A stretch of 64,000 bases of DNA from Beta vulgaris subsp. vulgaris (GCF_026745355.1 NC_079204.1:56424342-56488341), one strand, 5' to 3'. Positions 1 to 12,358 are shown, counted from the first letter of the stretch. Made by a program: numbers and translations. Notes: generated by a model not told the origin, from the letters alone.

Positions 1-345
1 ATTATATTGAATTAATTCAAACCCCACTTTATTAATGTCATGTTAGAAATATAAGTTCAACTTGCACCAAATCGACAAAGGATCGTGAGTTGTGAATAGC
101 TGGGGTCGAACTGTCGATGTTAGGCTCGTAAACGTACATGTCAAATCATCATGGGCTAGCAACAAACAAGTTAGCCAGTGGCAACAAGCGTTGGATTTAT
201 TCCTTTTTACCTTTTCAGAAAAATTAACGTGTCTGAATTTTTTTTGGATGTAAGAACTTTTTGTATGGTATTATACAAATGAATATATGGAGTATAAATT
301 ATTTTTTTCGTTTAGAAATAATTGCACCATTTTTATAGTGTTTAT
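1..345. other. AT-rich intergenic DNA
   Basis: No gene, RNA or clear repeat is visible. The last eight bases (338-345) are the left target-site copy of the hAT-like element that follows. Confidence 0.5.
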
Positions 346-843
346 TAGAGGTGGCAAACGGGTCATACAGGTCGGATACGGGTCGGGTCAGCTTTTTGTT
401 CTGGTCGGGTTCGCTCGGGTATGGGGTCATATAAGGTCCGTGAGGTTTCGTGTAATACTGGGTCGAGTTAGGCCACATCGATCAGGTTATATCGGGTTTA
501 CGATCTCACAAATAAATAAAACACATATAAGACTAATGAGATTAAATAATTAATGGATAGTGTTTAAATCATATATTAGTATTTTATGATATTTTCCCCT
601 TAATTTTGTTTAAAAAGTAACTATTTCATGATATTTTTTCCTTAAATTTGTTTTAAAAGTAACTAATATGACAATTTTTCAAGTCGAGGTCGGGTTGTGG
701 TCATCGTTATCTGGTCAATTCGGGTCGGGTATTGGTTCAGGTCATATTGGGGTCTATTTCAGGTCGTTGTTTTCAGGTGAAAACGGGTTTCGGGTCGATA
801 TTTCGGGTCGGGTCGCGAGGGCGGGTCTATTTTGCCGGCTATA
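346..843. mobile_element. Non-autonomous hAT-like element, GGGTCGGGT-rich
   Basis: The element begins TAGAGGTGGCAAAC and ends GCCGGCTATA; read inward, the two ends form an imperfect inverted repeat (TAGAGGTGGCAAA against TATAGCCGGCAAAA). It is flanked by an 8-bp near-duplication, GTGTTTAT at 338-345 and GTGCTTAT at 844-851. An 8-bp duplication is the hallmark of hAT transposition. The interior is made of GGGTC/CGGGT-rich simple motifs and has no transposase frame; the open frame over 287-553 is only a consequence of this composition. Confidence 0.7.
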
Positions 844-851
844 GTGCTTAT

Positions 852-1602
852 TATTCACATCTTACATTTTGATTATCTTTGGTGATTTGTATTTTAGAAA
901 AACATAGTTATATAAGATTTTGTTAGATTTGTCTTCATGTATATTTTTTTAATATTAACTTTTTATAATTTTTACTCATTAATAACTGAAAATATTAACG
1001 TTTGAAATTATACATCGACAAACGTAAAAATATAAAATAGTGCAATTATTTCTGAACGAAGAGGCATATTTCTGCCGATTTAATCCAAATAGAGTATGGA
1101 ATGGCAAATTTTTTTGACCACATAGAAGTAGTATTTATCAAGGGATGTTGGCACTTCTTTTCTTGACGGGTGAGATATTGGCACTTCAGGTACTTGTGCA
1201 TTAATTTTTTGACGAGTACTTGTTTGTTGTTTTGGATTAGATTCTTTGTTCGAGATAGACTAAAAAGTTAATAATGAAGTACTACTGAATGAGACATTTG
1301 TTATGTGTTTACTAGTTCATAGTTGCGCTAACACATCAACATTAATGTAAGATGCATGCACATGCACATGTATTGTCACTTGTGTGCTAGAGTAGGCGTG
1401 AACATGAAAGATTTAAATTATACAGCACTACCCTTTACTATCAAAGTAACAAGGAGCTAGGGAAAAGAATTACTCAATATTGCTTGCTATGTATTTTTTT
1501 TCTTCCTACTCTGAATAATCTTGACAATGTTCATAATTAGAGAGAATTTTTTCAATTTTTCTCGATATATAAAAATAAAATAGTCATAGTGCATCCAAGG
1601 TC
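852..1602. other. AT-rich intergenic DNA
   Basis: I see no gene and no bounded repeat here, only AT-rich sequence with short homopolymer runs and a small CATGCA-type alternation near 1350. Confidence 0.45.
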
Positions 1603-2460
1603 ATGGGAAGCCCGGCCTTTAAGGCACACTGGTGTCTTGGAAGGGATGTGTGTTGCCATCCGGAGGCCCTCCCATGCCTAGCGAGGATTGTATCAAGTGA
1701 GTTAAGAGAAGACAAAATAGGCAAGGAGATAAGGTCTAAGGCACCCGGAGGCATCCTAAGGCACCTCGGGGACCTAAGAAGGTCCCGGACGAAAAAAGTC
1801 GTCGAGCTAGGGAAGTAGAAATATTGGCCGAAAACTGGAAAAAGTGTGGATTATATTCCACGGCTCCGAGTGCCCACAGGGCACGGGTAACGGTGCCCAT
1901 GCGGTGCACCCTAGGCTCCTGGGAGGCCCTTTTAGGGACACTTGTGTCATGAAAGGAGCATGTGATGCCATTCGGATTCCAAAGCCCCTCCTATGCCTAA
2001 CAAGGATTGTGTCAAGCGAGTTAAGGGAAGGCAAAAGTGAGGAAGGAAGGTACGAAATATGGCCCGAAAATTGGAAAAAGTGTGGATTATAGTCCACACT
2101 TCCAAGCTCCCATGGGCGGTCACCGGCTCCCATGGGCTGCACCCCAGGGCCGTGGCAGGCCCTTTCAAGGGACACTTGTGTCATGGAAGAGGCATGCGAT
2201 GCCAAACGAGGGTTTTGTCAAGCGAGCCAAGGGAAGGTAGAAGTGAGCAAGGAAGGAAGGTTTCAGGCAACCGACGGTATCCTAACTCATGAGGCACCGT
2301 GGGGCCCTAAGAAGGTTCAGCAGGTAAAAAATCGTCGGCCCCGAGTAGTAGAAAAAATGTCCTGAAAACTGGAAAAAGCATGGATAATAGTCCACAACTA
2401 CGTGCCCCCGCAGGGAGCTGGGCCAAGGCACCGGTTCCCATGGGGTGTACCCTATGGATA
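1603..2460. repeat. Degenerate GC-rich tandem repeat
   Basis: An abrupt GC-rich island made of at least three diverged units. The motif AAAACTGGAAAAAG (with variants) recurs at about 1831, 2067 and 2364, so spacing is about 236 and 297 bases. A second shared block, around AGGATTGTGTCAAGCGAGTTAAGG, recurs near 1683, 2001 and, in weaker form, 2209. A third, CACTTGTGTCATGGAA, recurs near 1612 (diverged), 1939 and 2173. Open frames on both strands here are products of the GC-rich repeats and show no known domain. It may be a decayed satellite block or the inside of a transposon. Confidence 0.6.
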
Positions 2461-2605
2461 TATCTTGTTTGATTTATCTCAATTAGTGAGTTCATTATAT
2501 TATTAATATTGAATAGTTATAATATTTACTAACATATAATGAAAGAAGTGCACTGGCGAACGCCATGCATGGATCAATCTTTAGCCATATATGGTCATAA
2601 TACCT

Positions 2606-2973
2606 AGAGGTGTAAATTATGCGAGTTGAGCTTAAAGTTGAGCTAGCTTAATTCAACTCACTGATTTTGAGTTGAGCTGTGTTGAGTCCAGTTTACCAAA
2701 GTGAAGTTTTGAATATGCTTTGACGTAGTCGAGTTTTGACCAAGTCACACTCGAGTAGCTTATAAGTTGATTGTCTCATATGAGAGCATGTAGATGATAT
2801 TGTTGCTAGGAATTTTGCTTTCAGTGGGACTTGATAATTGTGTATTTGAGTTTCTCGCAACTTTTTTGAGTAACTTAACTCAAATTGACAATAAATTAAA
2901 TTAAGCCGAGTTTCCTCAGAGTCCATTATTTCAAATAGATCATGAGTTTTCGTGCCTCATTAACACCCTTGCT
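2606..2973. repeat. GAGTTGAGC-rich dispersed repeat
   Basis: The block starts AGAGGTGTAAATTATGCGAG and ends CCTCATTAACACCCTT; the reverse of the end (AAGGGTGTTAATGAGG) resembles the start. The interior is rich in GAGTTGAGCT motifs. The same kind of sequence flanks the nested element at 42.5-50.7 kb. I could not find a convincing target duplication, so the class is uncertain. Confidence 0.45.
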
Positions 2974-5198
2974 CGTATGTAACATTCTTCTGCTCTTTGC
3001 CATATTTGACTTCAGAAACATTGACCATTGATTATGAAATCTGATACCCATGAACTTTTGTTTTGAGTGGTATTGTTAGAAATCAACAATTGCAACGACA
3101 AGAAAGAAACTGATTTCAAGGTTGTGCCGCGGTACGTAGGAGACCACTAACTTGAAAAGCAATTACGACACGACAACGGTGGTAATTGATAAAGATAACC
3201 TCCAACTTAGCTCTTCCCAGAACCATATGTCCGAACCGAGCAACATATGCGTGTGTGTATGTGGTAGCAAGTTCAAGTCCAAGTATGTTCACGAACCACA
3301 GAAGTATTTCAAATAATCAACTCAATAAAAATAAAAAGAGAGAAATAACAAGGGAGTATTTCCTCCCACACGTGATGTGGGACCTTTGGCAAAACCAAAC
3401 GAGACTTTTCAAGTCTTGATTCCAACAAATATAATCAATGAACTTGAAGGTAATTTCATGTGGGTAAAGTAACTAAAACTCTAGGAGATGCTAGCAAAAG
3501 AAAGATATCAGCATCACCGTCTAAGCTTGGGTTTGGAGGTTTGCATATAAATTCACCATTAACTAAGCAGAAAATCTAGAAAGCTAAGGTAAAGATACAA
3601 TATCTATATATGTCTAGCTAGCCTGTCCACCGACATGATAGAAAAATCCGAAAAGTGATTGCCGCCACACAAAGTAGCACTTAGCCGACCTTAGTTTATT
3701 ATAATTAAGAAGATTAGGCTTAGCATTTAAGCAACAAAATATCATGGGTGCAACCATGGTAGATTTTGGATTTGTTCATTTGTAATTTTGTTTTATATAT
3801 CAGAATTTATTTGATTTTAACTTATTAGTCGAACTTATCTAAATTTATAAGATTTGTTAGAAATTATTTGAACTTATCAAACTTTAGTACATCTTATTTG
3901 TGAGTATTCAAAACTTATTTTTATTAAATTAAATTTCTTATCTAAACTTATATTATCTATATCTAATCTAAAATTATATTATTTAATTCTTATAAGGACT
4001 TAAAATAAGGTGAAAAGACCATTTATATATGACTATTTAAGTATTTACTTATCAACCAATCAAACATTTAAAAGATTATTTTATTATTTCAGTCAAAAAT
4101 ATCTATGTACATTGACCCAGTTGTAACTGTTATTAGCTAGAGTATCTTCTCGAATTGAAGAGTGTATGTAACTTCAAATATAAATATCTATCTTAGAGTA
4201 CAAAATGTTGCAAAAGGGAGTAGCTAGTGTTAGAATGCTATTATATAAGATTCTATTCTTTTAGATTCAATTTACCATCACAAATTTATTTAATTCAGTT
4301 TAGCTCAACTCATTCAAATCAATTAAGTTCAATCAGTATTGTCTTAACAAGTTAATCTTAATACAATTTCATTCAGTCAAATTTAGCCTAAAAGAATAAA
4401 TCGTAAACTCATTAGAGAACTCCCAAAAATAGTGAGTTTATAGTTTACTAGGATGTCTAGAATTCTAGATAGAGTGTATGTCCTCAATATAAATGATTAC
4501 ATTATTGTATTATACTTTAACTCATCCATTTTTTTTGCTGCAACATTTAGACCTTCACTCTCGCCAAAAAATTATATAATATTCAATATATATAATATAA
4601 GTCAAGATCAAAATTATACACATATAAAAAGGTTAAAATATTATCTTAGTAATGTTATGGCATGGGAATGTTCCTCTCAAAACGTTATGGAGAAGTTAAT
4701 GTTAGTAATGCATCAATAGGATTATTTAACATGTCTTAAATGAAATTATTGATGATCTGGTATCATATAAACATACAAGGTGTCACAAAAGAAATGAATT
4801 ATTTTATTATTTATATCAATTGGGTAAAAAGGACCGGAAACCAATATAGAAGGATGACCATTTTGAGTATCGAGAGAGTGGATTTTTTTTTTTTTTTGTA
4901 TGTTTAATATCTTTACCTAACCCAAGATCAATTTTGAATTGTATATTTGATTCATTGCATAAATAACCTTCTCAAAATCATTCTACGTAAATTAAAAATT
5001 AACACTTGATCTTATTATATTGATGAATAATAGCATAACAAATAATAATATGAAATTACATAAAATCTTAAACAATTGCATGTGATAAACAAATGTGTGA
5101 CGTAAAAGAATGTGAAATCATACAATAAATATAGTGGAGATCAATAATAATTAAATGGCAGACAACGCATCTTCTGTCCATGCATATTAGTTCTCGAT
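2974..5198. other. AT-rich intergenic DNA downstream of XTH copy 1
   Basis: No supported gene. Short open frames (for example 3186-3419 and 4453-4719) lack any recognisable domain and have the AT-rich composition of the surroundings. This stretch lies 3' of the minus-strand XTH gene, so its first few hundred bases next to 5198 should hold that gene's 3' UTR and poly(A) signals. Confidence 0.45.
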
Positions 5199-8100
5199 CT
5201 AAACTCTCGAATGCTTGCACTCTGGTGGAAAAGCTTGAGAAAATCGCTTCCAATCACTACAATAATCATAAACCATATAGTTTTTTTGAACCCATCTCAT
5301 TCTTTTCCTACTATTTTCATTGAGATCGTGGTTTTTCCAACTCCCATTATTTGAGGTATCAATGTTGAAGTTGCGATAATAAGCATTGAAGGGAGCTTTA
5401 GACCAATCTGTTTTTACTAATCCACCTTGAGTAGCCCAATCATCAGCATTCCAAAGACTTGCATATATTCTTTGGGGTTGGTTCTTTGGAAAAAATATAA
5501 TTCCACGATCTTCATAGTTTCTAAATACTCTTATTGGTGTTTCATCCACCAAGAACCTACAAATGTAAAGATAATAATGAGTGTAAGACTAGAGGGGGTG
5601 AAAAGGGTAATTTTTTTGACAACGGAAAAATTTACATTAATTAAAATTCAAATTACATCCTAGAAATTAAAATAAACTAATATTTCCTCCGTTTCAAAAT
5701 ATAGTTCTCATTTCTATTTTGGGTGTTCTAAAATATAATTTTCATTTTCATATTTAGTTCCACAATTTTCCGTAATTTCTCTAGAAAAACTGTGTCCCAT
5801 CATTTATTTGGTTCTTGAATTTTGTTTTTTCCTTTGTTTATTCAACCAAAATGTTACAATTAATGCTATTTCACCACTTATTCTCCATTCTCTCTCCTAA
5901 AATCATCTTTTTCCATATCACATTTATTTTAATAAACAAAAAAATCTTTAACATTCCTCTATTCCACTTGCATAAATTACCCTGAAAAAAAGGGAGATGG
6001 GAACTATATTTTAGGACAGAGGGAGTACTATAGATGTAAGTTATCATGATTCTAGAGCTGATCATTTTAGCCCGGTCCGACCCGATTTTGGGCCAGGTTT
6101 TTTGGCCGCGGTCGGGCTCGGCCCAAATTTTTTGGCTTTGGGCAAGCTAAAATGACTTTTTAGCCCGAAAAGCCCACTAAATTTGGCCCGAAATAGTGGG
6201 CTTTGGGCACAAAATTTTGACCCGACCCGGCCCATAACCACCTCTACATGATTCATGAAAAAGCTAAGGATAAAGAGAAATTTGTTTGAGTCATATTCGA
6301 GTAATGAAGAATTTGGTTCGGTTCACTTATCAATTAGCTTATATGCTTAATTATTAATCACTATTAGCCATATATATTCAAATCGGGTCAAATTGAGTCA
6401 AATTTGGCCTGTAATTAAGAGTGTGGCAATAATTCAAGATTGAATAATAACGCACAAATAAACCAGTTCTTTTGCCACGTTCAATATAATGGATATAAGT
6501 TCTAAGAGGGATCTCTTTTGCATGTCTCTAAGAAAACCTAATAATATACTTTCTCAAATTTGAACATAACATTCAAAAACTTTAGATGTAAAAGCTGCCA
6601 TATACTATAATAAAAATAATATTGATGATTTTGTTAGACTTACATGATGAGTTTTTGGTTCCAAACAATGGAATAGGTATGGAAGTTGATGGTTGGGTCA
6701 AACCAGAGGTGAAATTGTTGCTCCCTATTACCTTCTCCTTGGCTGAACACATTTGTGTGAAGGGTGTAAGGTTGGCCAGTCACGTTTCCTAAGAACTCAA
6801 AATCGATCTCGTCGTGTCTGCCTGTGCTTTGATCAGATGACAACTGCAAATAATAAGAATGTCATGAGAGTATTTTTCAACAATCAATATTATAGTATAT
6901 GCATATATGGAGTAAGGATGTACCGAGCTATATAAGCTAATAGATAATATACTAATAGAATCGGATATGGGCCTTGTTTGAGGGTTGAGATGGCCTGCGG
7001 CCAATCCAGCACAACCCATCTTGTGGGCCCTATTGGCCGAGCCTGTGAAAGCCCGGTCCGACCTGGCTCGAACTGTGAAATTAGTGGGTAGGTCAGATAT
7101 TTTGAATCCAACCCATGAAAGCCTGCTACTAAAACCACTACCCAACCCAGACCATGAAACCGGTCTAGCCAGGCCCATGAACCATAGCAGCCCAGTCCAA
7201 GTAATTATTCAACTAAATTATATATTTTAATCAAGTTACATATATTATAATTCAATCAAATTCAAAACTAACGAAATTATTCACTGGTCCTAATAATTGT
7301 GTATATTTTAATTAATCTTAAAGGTTTTATATAACAATATATAATGAATAATTCCTATGATGAAATAATTTCGAAACAGAAAATAAAAAAAATTCTTATG
7401 CCGGCACGCCAATCCGGTCCAGCCTGTTAGGTCCACGAAACACCATATTCGCTTCCCGAACTTTGAAAACCGATAACATACTGGTGTGGGCCAAAATTGC
7501 TCAATCGTGGATCAGTTCGTCCAACACGTGAATTTCACGGTTGGGCCATGAAATCTCAGTCCAACCCACTTGGCCCGCACGACCCGTGCAAACCGCACTA
7601 GTTGCCATCACTATTTGGGGGGGGGGGGGGTTTGACCTATTAATTGTAAGTTGGTAAATTTTATAGTTGTTTGTACCGGTTATTTTAGGCTATATATATT
7701 CTCTTCCTTTATAAAATGTTTTAGTAAAAATATGTTAAGTTGTATAAGAATAAGATGGGAGCATAGCCTTAGTATAAACTACTATGTCATTGATAACATT
7801 GAATGTTCATAAAGATGTTCGTTTAAGAAAAAAAGTTGTCTATAAGTTAAAAAAAAAACTGGCTAAACGTCATGCACCCAATGAAATTTTAGTAAGATAA
7901 ACAAGATTATATACTAAAGTCGATCTTGTAACAGTATTATAATTAAGAAGTTAACATACAACTTACATATAAAGTAGTGACAGTGCCAGCAGAGTTACCA
8001 CCAACAAGTTTCATTTGCATATCAATTCTACCAAACATGTATTCCTTCTTAGAACGAAACCCTGATCCAGAACCTTGGTCCAAGGAGAGCGAGAGTTGCT

Positions 8101-8266
8101 CGCTTCTTTGGCCGGATATTTGGACCCTATGGCCACCAAATGTGGGTTCAAACGCCTCATGAAAGTTACCTGCACCAAAGGCGGTAGAGCTCACCATGGC
8201 AACAACCACCATAACAATTTTAAGTACAAGAACTTTTTCATGATGCCCATTTGATAAGAATCCCAT
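5199..8266 (-). CDS. XTH: Xyloglucan endotransglucosylase/hydrolase, copy 1
   Basis: Secreted GH16 enzyme that cuts and religates cell-wall xyloglucan. Three exons on the minus strand: 8266-7967, 6843-6644 and 5556-5199, all with GT..AG borders, giving 285 residues, the usual size for the family. The ATG at 8264-8266 is followed by a hydrophobic signal peptide (about residues 11-31). Exon 2 carries the catalytic motif [10 protein letters not shown] with the nucleophile at E112 and acid/base at E116, followed by the conserved N-glycosylation site NVT at 120-122. The C-terminal half has the XET C-terminal domain with [11 protein letters not shown] and paired cysteines near CSDWKRF and PPEC. Odd points: the usual WGDGR near the mature N-terminus reads FGGHR, and the usual TAYY before intron 1 is TTLY, both shared in part with copy 2. 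Intron 1 (1123 bp) and intron 2 (1087 bp) are filled with repeats. No break is seen, so it looks functional. The XTH number cannot be assigned by eye. Confidence 0.93.
5683..6025. mobile_element. Stowaway-like MITE in XTH copy 1 intron 2
   Basis: The left end TTTCCTCCGTTTCAAAATAT and the reverse of the right end CTCCCTCTGTCCTAAAATAT align base for base as terminal inverted repeats. A TA dinucleotide flanks both sides (5681-5682 and 6026-6027), as expected for Stowaway/Tc1-mariner MITEs. There is no coding capacity. Confidence 0.75.
6053..6246. mobile_element. Short hAT-like MITE, GGCCCG-rich, in XTH copy 1 intron 2
   Basis: The element starts TAGAGCTGATCATTTTAG and ends CCATAACCACCTCTA; the ends are imperfect inverted repeats. 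It is bounded by a perfect 8-bp target duplication, CATGATTC at 6045-6052 and 6247-6254. The interior is rich in GGCCCG/CCCGACC. The 64-codon open frame at 6062-6256 on the minus strand is a by-product of this. Confidence 0.82.
6957..7612. repeat. GGCCCA/CCCGACC-rich repeat in XTH copy 1 intron 1
   Basis: A block of GC-rich simple motifs (GGCCCAT, CCAACCC, CCCGGTCC) inside otherwise AT-rich intron sequence. The right end, AGTTGCCATCACTA, read in reverse looks like a hAT-type terminus (TAGTGATGGCAACT). I could not define a matching left end or target duplication. Just beyond it is a run of 14 G at 7617-7630. Confidence 0.4.
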
Positions 8267-8327
8267 ACTTTTGGGGTAGGCTCGGAATCACCTGTGTGAT
8301 GCAAGTCGAGACTTACTCGTTTTCGAG

Positions 8328-8338
8328 TTTTATATATA
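8328..8338 (-). promoter_or_regulatory. Probable TATA box of XTH copy 1
   Basis: On the minus strand the sequence reads TATATATAAAA, about 65 bases upstream of the ATG at 8266. That is close but workable for a short 5' leader. No experimental start is visible. Confidence 0.4.
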
Positions 8339-8340
8339 CT

Positions 8341-9140
8341 AAAACGTGAAAAGACTCAAGACGGAGGAATGGTGACCTATTGACTCCTATAAACTTGAGA
8401 CACCTACAAAAACTACAATAGATGAAATTATAGGTTAACTATTACACTAGTGTAGTGTGGAACATGGTTAAGAAAGAGTGAAAGACGAGGTATATATACA
8501 TATATGAAGTTGGATAAATGAATGAATAACAAGGAAGGTTCACAGTACGTAGAGGTATGGAGCATGCATTAGCTGGCCAATCATCGAACTCAACCGATTT
8601 TCGATACGAATTTCAAGACGTATTTTTTTGTAGGTCCCCTTGGATATTGTTGGTACTCTACTACTCAAGTTCTACTGATATTGTGTGATGAATAATTATG
8701 TGAGGTAATGAATTTTTCTGAAATCATCCAAAACATTATTTTACTGTCCTGAATTATATATGATCAAATTATTTTATGATCTTACCCTACAGAAAAGAGT
8801 TTTTAATGATCTTCTATGATGTAAACTTAATAATACTTCTAATAATCTATACACGCCATAAAAGTTCAAGAACTTTTTGTTCATTATATGTATATTCATG
8901 AATGATATTTTTCTTTACATAATTAACATAATCTCGATTATTGCATCTACAAAACTTAATAATTCATGGTTCGACCATTTTTCTTCGGCAATTCATTAAA
9001 ATCTGATTTTCATAAGTGTAAAGTATAAATGTACAATCCTCTCATTAAAAGATAATTTTTTCTCTAAACTTGAGTTAATACTAAATTATCAGAAAAATTC
9101 AGAATTAGCTGAGTTTGGACAAGCTTATAAGCTAGATTTA
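8341..9140. other. Upstream region of XTH copy 1
   Basis: AT-rich DNA between the XTH promoter and a Tourist-like MITE. No gene is seen. A second TATATATA-type tract at about 8491-8500 could serve as an alternative core promoter, but this is only compositional. Confidence 0.4.
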
Positions 9141-9490
9141 GGCTCCGTTTGGTAGGGCGTAAAACGTTTTCCCGGAAAACTATTTTCCTCTATTTTCAGT
9201 TTTACATTGTTTGGTTGACAAAAGAGTGTAAAACCATTTTCCCTTGGGGTAAAATTACTCTCCCAATGATGTAAAACCATTTTCCTTTCAAAATGAAGGG
9301 AAAACTATTTTCCTTATCTCTCTTGTACACTCCTCTCACTACCTCCTTACTTTCCCTTTCATTTAATCATTTTTCTTACATCGAACCAAACAACGGAAAA
9401 CTAATTTTGGAATTGTGTTTTCCATTGTAAATTGTTTTCCATGAAAATCATTTTACACTGAAAATGTTTTACGCCCTACCAAACGGAGCC
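9141..9490. mobile_element. Tourist-like (PIF/Harbinger) MITE
   Basis: The ends are near-perfect inverted repeats of about 30 bases beginning GGCTCCGTTTGGTAGGGCGT on each strand. A TTA trinucleotide is duplicated at 9138-9140 and 9491-9493, the target preference of PIF/Harbinger elements. Internal sub-repeats of GTAAAACCATTTTCC type are present, and there is no coding frame. Confidence 0.85.
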
Positions 9491-11554
9491 TTACTCCTAT
9501 AACTCAAACTTGAAGTAAAGCTAGCTAAGTAAAGTGAGTTTAAACATAGAAAAGGTAAGAGAGCATAACTCGACTCATGGACACTTCTCTCTACATAAGC
9601 GTAATATCTTAGAAATACTTGCAACTAGCAATATAAACATATAATAATGTCTCACCTATATTCTGTAGACATTATCCACCTTCCTAGTGGAATGTTTAGG
9701 GTTAATTTCAGGTAACTAAGAATATGTTGTTGCTTTGGAAGATTCGGGATTATGAAGGAGGTGTGGAATTTGGGCTTCATCTAAGTTGGGGATCACCTAA
9801 CAATAAACCCGGCCGCTAGGCGTGCCAATTTGGGTTATCGAGTGGGTCTGAGTGAGCCCGAGTTGGGTCGGATGTATTTGGGTCAAATCGTGCCGGATCA
9901 AACCTTTTTTCAAATTGAGTGTCGGTTAGGTCAGAGCCGGATCAAGCCTGATCAACGTATATACTCGGATGTGAGATGGTTATGGGTCGTGCCATTTCGG
10001 CTAGGCTCAAATCAGTTTTGGATAGACATAACTCGGGTTCTAAATGGGTTTGTGCAAATCAAGTTGGATTCAGATGGACTTGGGTCAGCTCTGGTCGTGT
10101 TCGGATGGACTTGGGTCAGCTCAAGTCGAATTCAGGTCTAGTTGGAACAATCCATTATATGTTTGAATCAGTTAGTTTCTAGACATTATCGATATAGATC
10201 GAAGTTGGATCGGCACACGTATATTTGTGAGCGCGACAACGCGAGAAATACATAAATGAACAACTTAATAAACTTGCCCAATGTTGAGTATAATTATCAT
10301 ATTATCAAATATGTCCAGAGATTTTATTAATAACAATTTTTAATATCTTATATAGAAGTAATTATAAGAGCCCGAATCAAAGTTATGAGCAAAACATATT
10401 TGATTGATAATATCATCTCGGTAATGGGCTAGGTTGACATTAATCAGGTTACAATGGATTGGGTCTAAACGAGTTTTCTCGGGTCTACTTGGGTTTGGAT
10501 TGACTTTTGGTCGGATGCGAATCAGGTTCGGATTTTGGTTTATCTGGGTTCAAATCAAGTTTGGTCGTAACATATTGTGTTGGGTTATGATATGTTCGGG
10601 TATAACTGGGCTGAGTTGATTCCAAATCAAAATAAATCAGATGGAAAACCTGATTATGCCCAATCGTGACAGATTGAATACGGATCGAATACAAGTGGAT
10701 CCGTATATCGTGTATATTTTTAACACCCCAAACCAAACCCACTACATTATTAAAAAAAATTGCAGACCTAACTATATATAAGTATATAACTATACAAAGA
10801 GTTACAGCTTGCTCTATTTCAGTTCTTTTCACTTGGGCTAACCGCAAATGTTCCCCTGAATAATGCTATAGGCTTGATATGTAGGTATCATAGAAGAAAA
10901 AATATTTTTATACTCTGTATAGTAATGAAACACGGTTCTTATAGAGGTCTTAAAAAATGAGCAACGTAACAAGACTATGCGTCAATCTTGGTTCAACTAA
11001 CGTCAATTTCTATTACATATAAAAGGTGTAAGAGAAGCTATTATTTAAACATACACTAACAAACATATACGTGTTTTGTCACATTATTGGACTTTTATAT
11101 CGGTGCTACCAGACTTACGACATGTTCACATGAATAACAGGTATGAACAACATCCGAGGAACTGGAACAAGGCCAATCAGTATAATATGTAAGGGATGAC
11201 CGCCCAACTGGACAAAGACAAATAAATTGTTTACAACTAATTAATAATTTGATACTATTAGGATTTTTCATGTTTTAAGATGCTAAATGTAGCATTGAAA
11301 TGTACTATGTATAGAAGTTAAGAGTAAGAAAACTGATAATAAAAACAAATAACAACTAATTTTAGCTGAAATTTAAGAAATTGATACATTTTTAAAAAAC
11401 TTTAAAGCATGTATATTTTCCTAAAAGAATATACAATTATACATATACTTTGATTATTTATACATCTTATAGTATGATGATAGATACCAAAATTATATAA
11501 ATCGTGTCATTAAATACATTGAATAATTTTCGTATAATACCATTTTTCATAAAT

Positions 11555-11555
<1 letters not shown>
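9491..11555. other. Intergenic DNA with two GGGTTCG-rich blocks
   Basis: No supported gene. Two stretches (about 9818-10140 and 10430-10720) are rich in TGGGTC/TCGGGT motifs like the element at 346-843 and give rise to spurious open frames of 60-120 codons on both strands. I could not identify ends or target duplications for them. The rest is AT-rich. Confidence 0.4.

Positions 11556-11617
<62 letters not shown>
11556..11617. repeat. (AT)n microsatellite
   Basis: About 62 bases of uninterrupted AT alternation. It directly abuts the inverted-repeat element that follows. Length variation between individuals is expected. Confidence 0.95.
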
Positions 11618-11620
<3 letters not shown>

Positions 11621-11900
11621 GCAAGATCACATGAGAATGCTCCTTATATGAGAAATGAGAATGAATCTCAACCACACGATTGGTTTAGAGTTACAAAACT
11701 TATTCATTAGAGTTATATCCTTCTAAAAAATTTTGAATTCAATTTTTTTTTGTTTTTTTTGAATTTTTTTTTCAAATTTTATGTTTTTGGAGTTACATCA
11801 CTTTTTCATTAGAGTTACGTCACTCATTCATAAGAGTTATAGCGTGTAAAATTCATTCTCATTTCTCATATAAGTATGCATTCTCATATGAACTCAATTA
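11618..11900. mobile_element. MITE flanked by TA microsatellites
   Basis: Long terminal inverted repeats of about 45 bases: the left end holds CATGAGAATG...TATATGAGAAATGAGAATGA, and the right end reads the same in reverse with few changes. TA-repeat DNA lies on both sides, (AT)n on the left and TATATATATA on the right. Elements that sit inside TA microsatellites are known in plants (Micron-type in rice). Membership of that family is an inference. Confidence 0.65.
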
Positions 11901-12358
11901 TATATATATAGAGAGAGAGAGCGAGAGAGCATAATATATGACCAATCGATCTCGTGTACTAGATAGTAACGACGATAGTCATGATAAATTTAACAAGATT
12001 CGACATACAATATGTTGCCCTATATGTTCGTAAGATTAAGCGGCTAAAGTTGGCAAACTTGAAGTACATAAAGAGAAATGCAACATAATATAATAGAAAT
12101 TGAGGGGGTAGATTTTATTAAAAAAAAAGTAATTAAGAAATCTCTCATAGGTCAACTAGACCCGAGTTAGTCGACGATTTGGAAAGGTGGGGAAGGGTAA
12201 GGGGATAGATCCCCTCTCGCAAAGTAGCCGTAGTGGAAATTGAACTAACTCCCTTAAATAGTTCGTTTCTGTATATTAGACCAAGCTTAATTTGGTAACG
12301 AATGGAGTAGATATATCATATAAGGAACAAATCTAGTCTGTAAGACTACATGCCATAA
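11901..12358. other. Intergenic DNA
   Basis: A short GA-rich tract follows the TA repeat (about 11911-11930). No gene or bounded repeat is seen in the remainder. Confidence 0.4.

Noticed and set aside
1603..2495. Overlapping open frames on both strands of 60-130 codons
   Set aside because: They fall in the GC-rich tandem repeat, recur with the repeat unit and have no domain.
7617..7630. Run of 14 G as a possible G-quadruplex element
   Set aside because: A lone homopolymer in an intron; more likely slippage or an assembly weak spot than a functional site.
10485..10847. 120-codon minus-strand open frame
   Set aside because: It reads through a TGGGTC/GACCCA-rich repeat block; low-complexity composition and no family resemblance.
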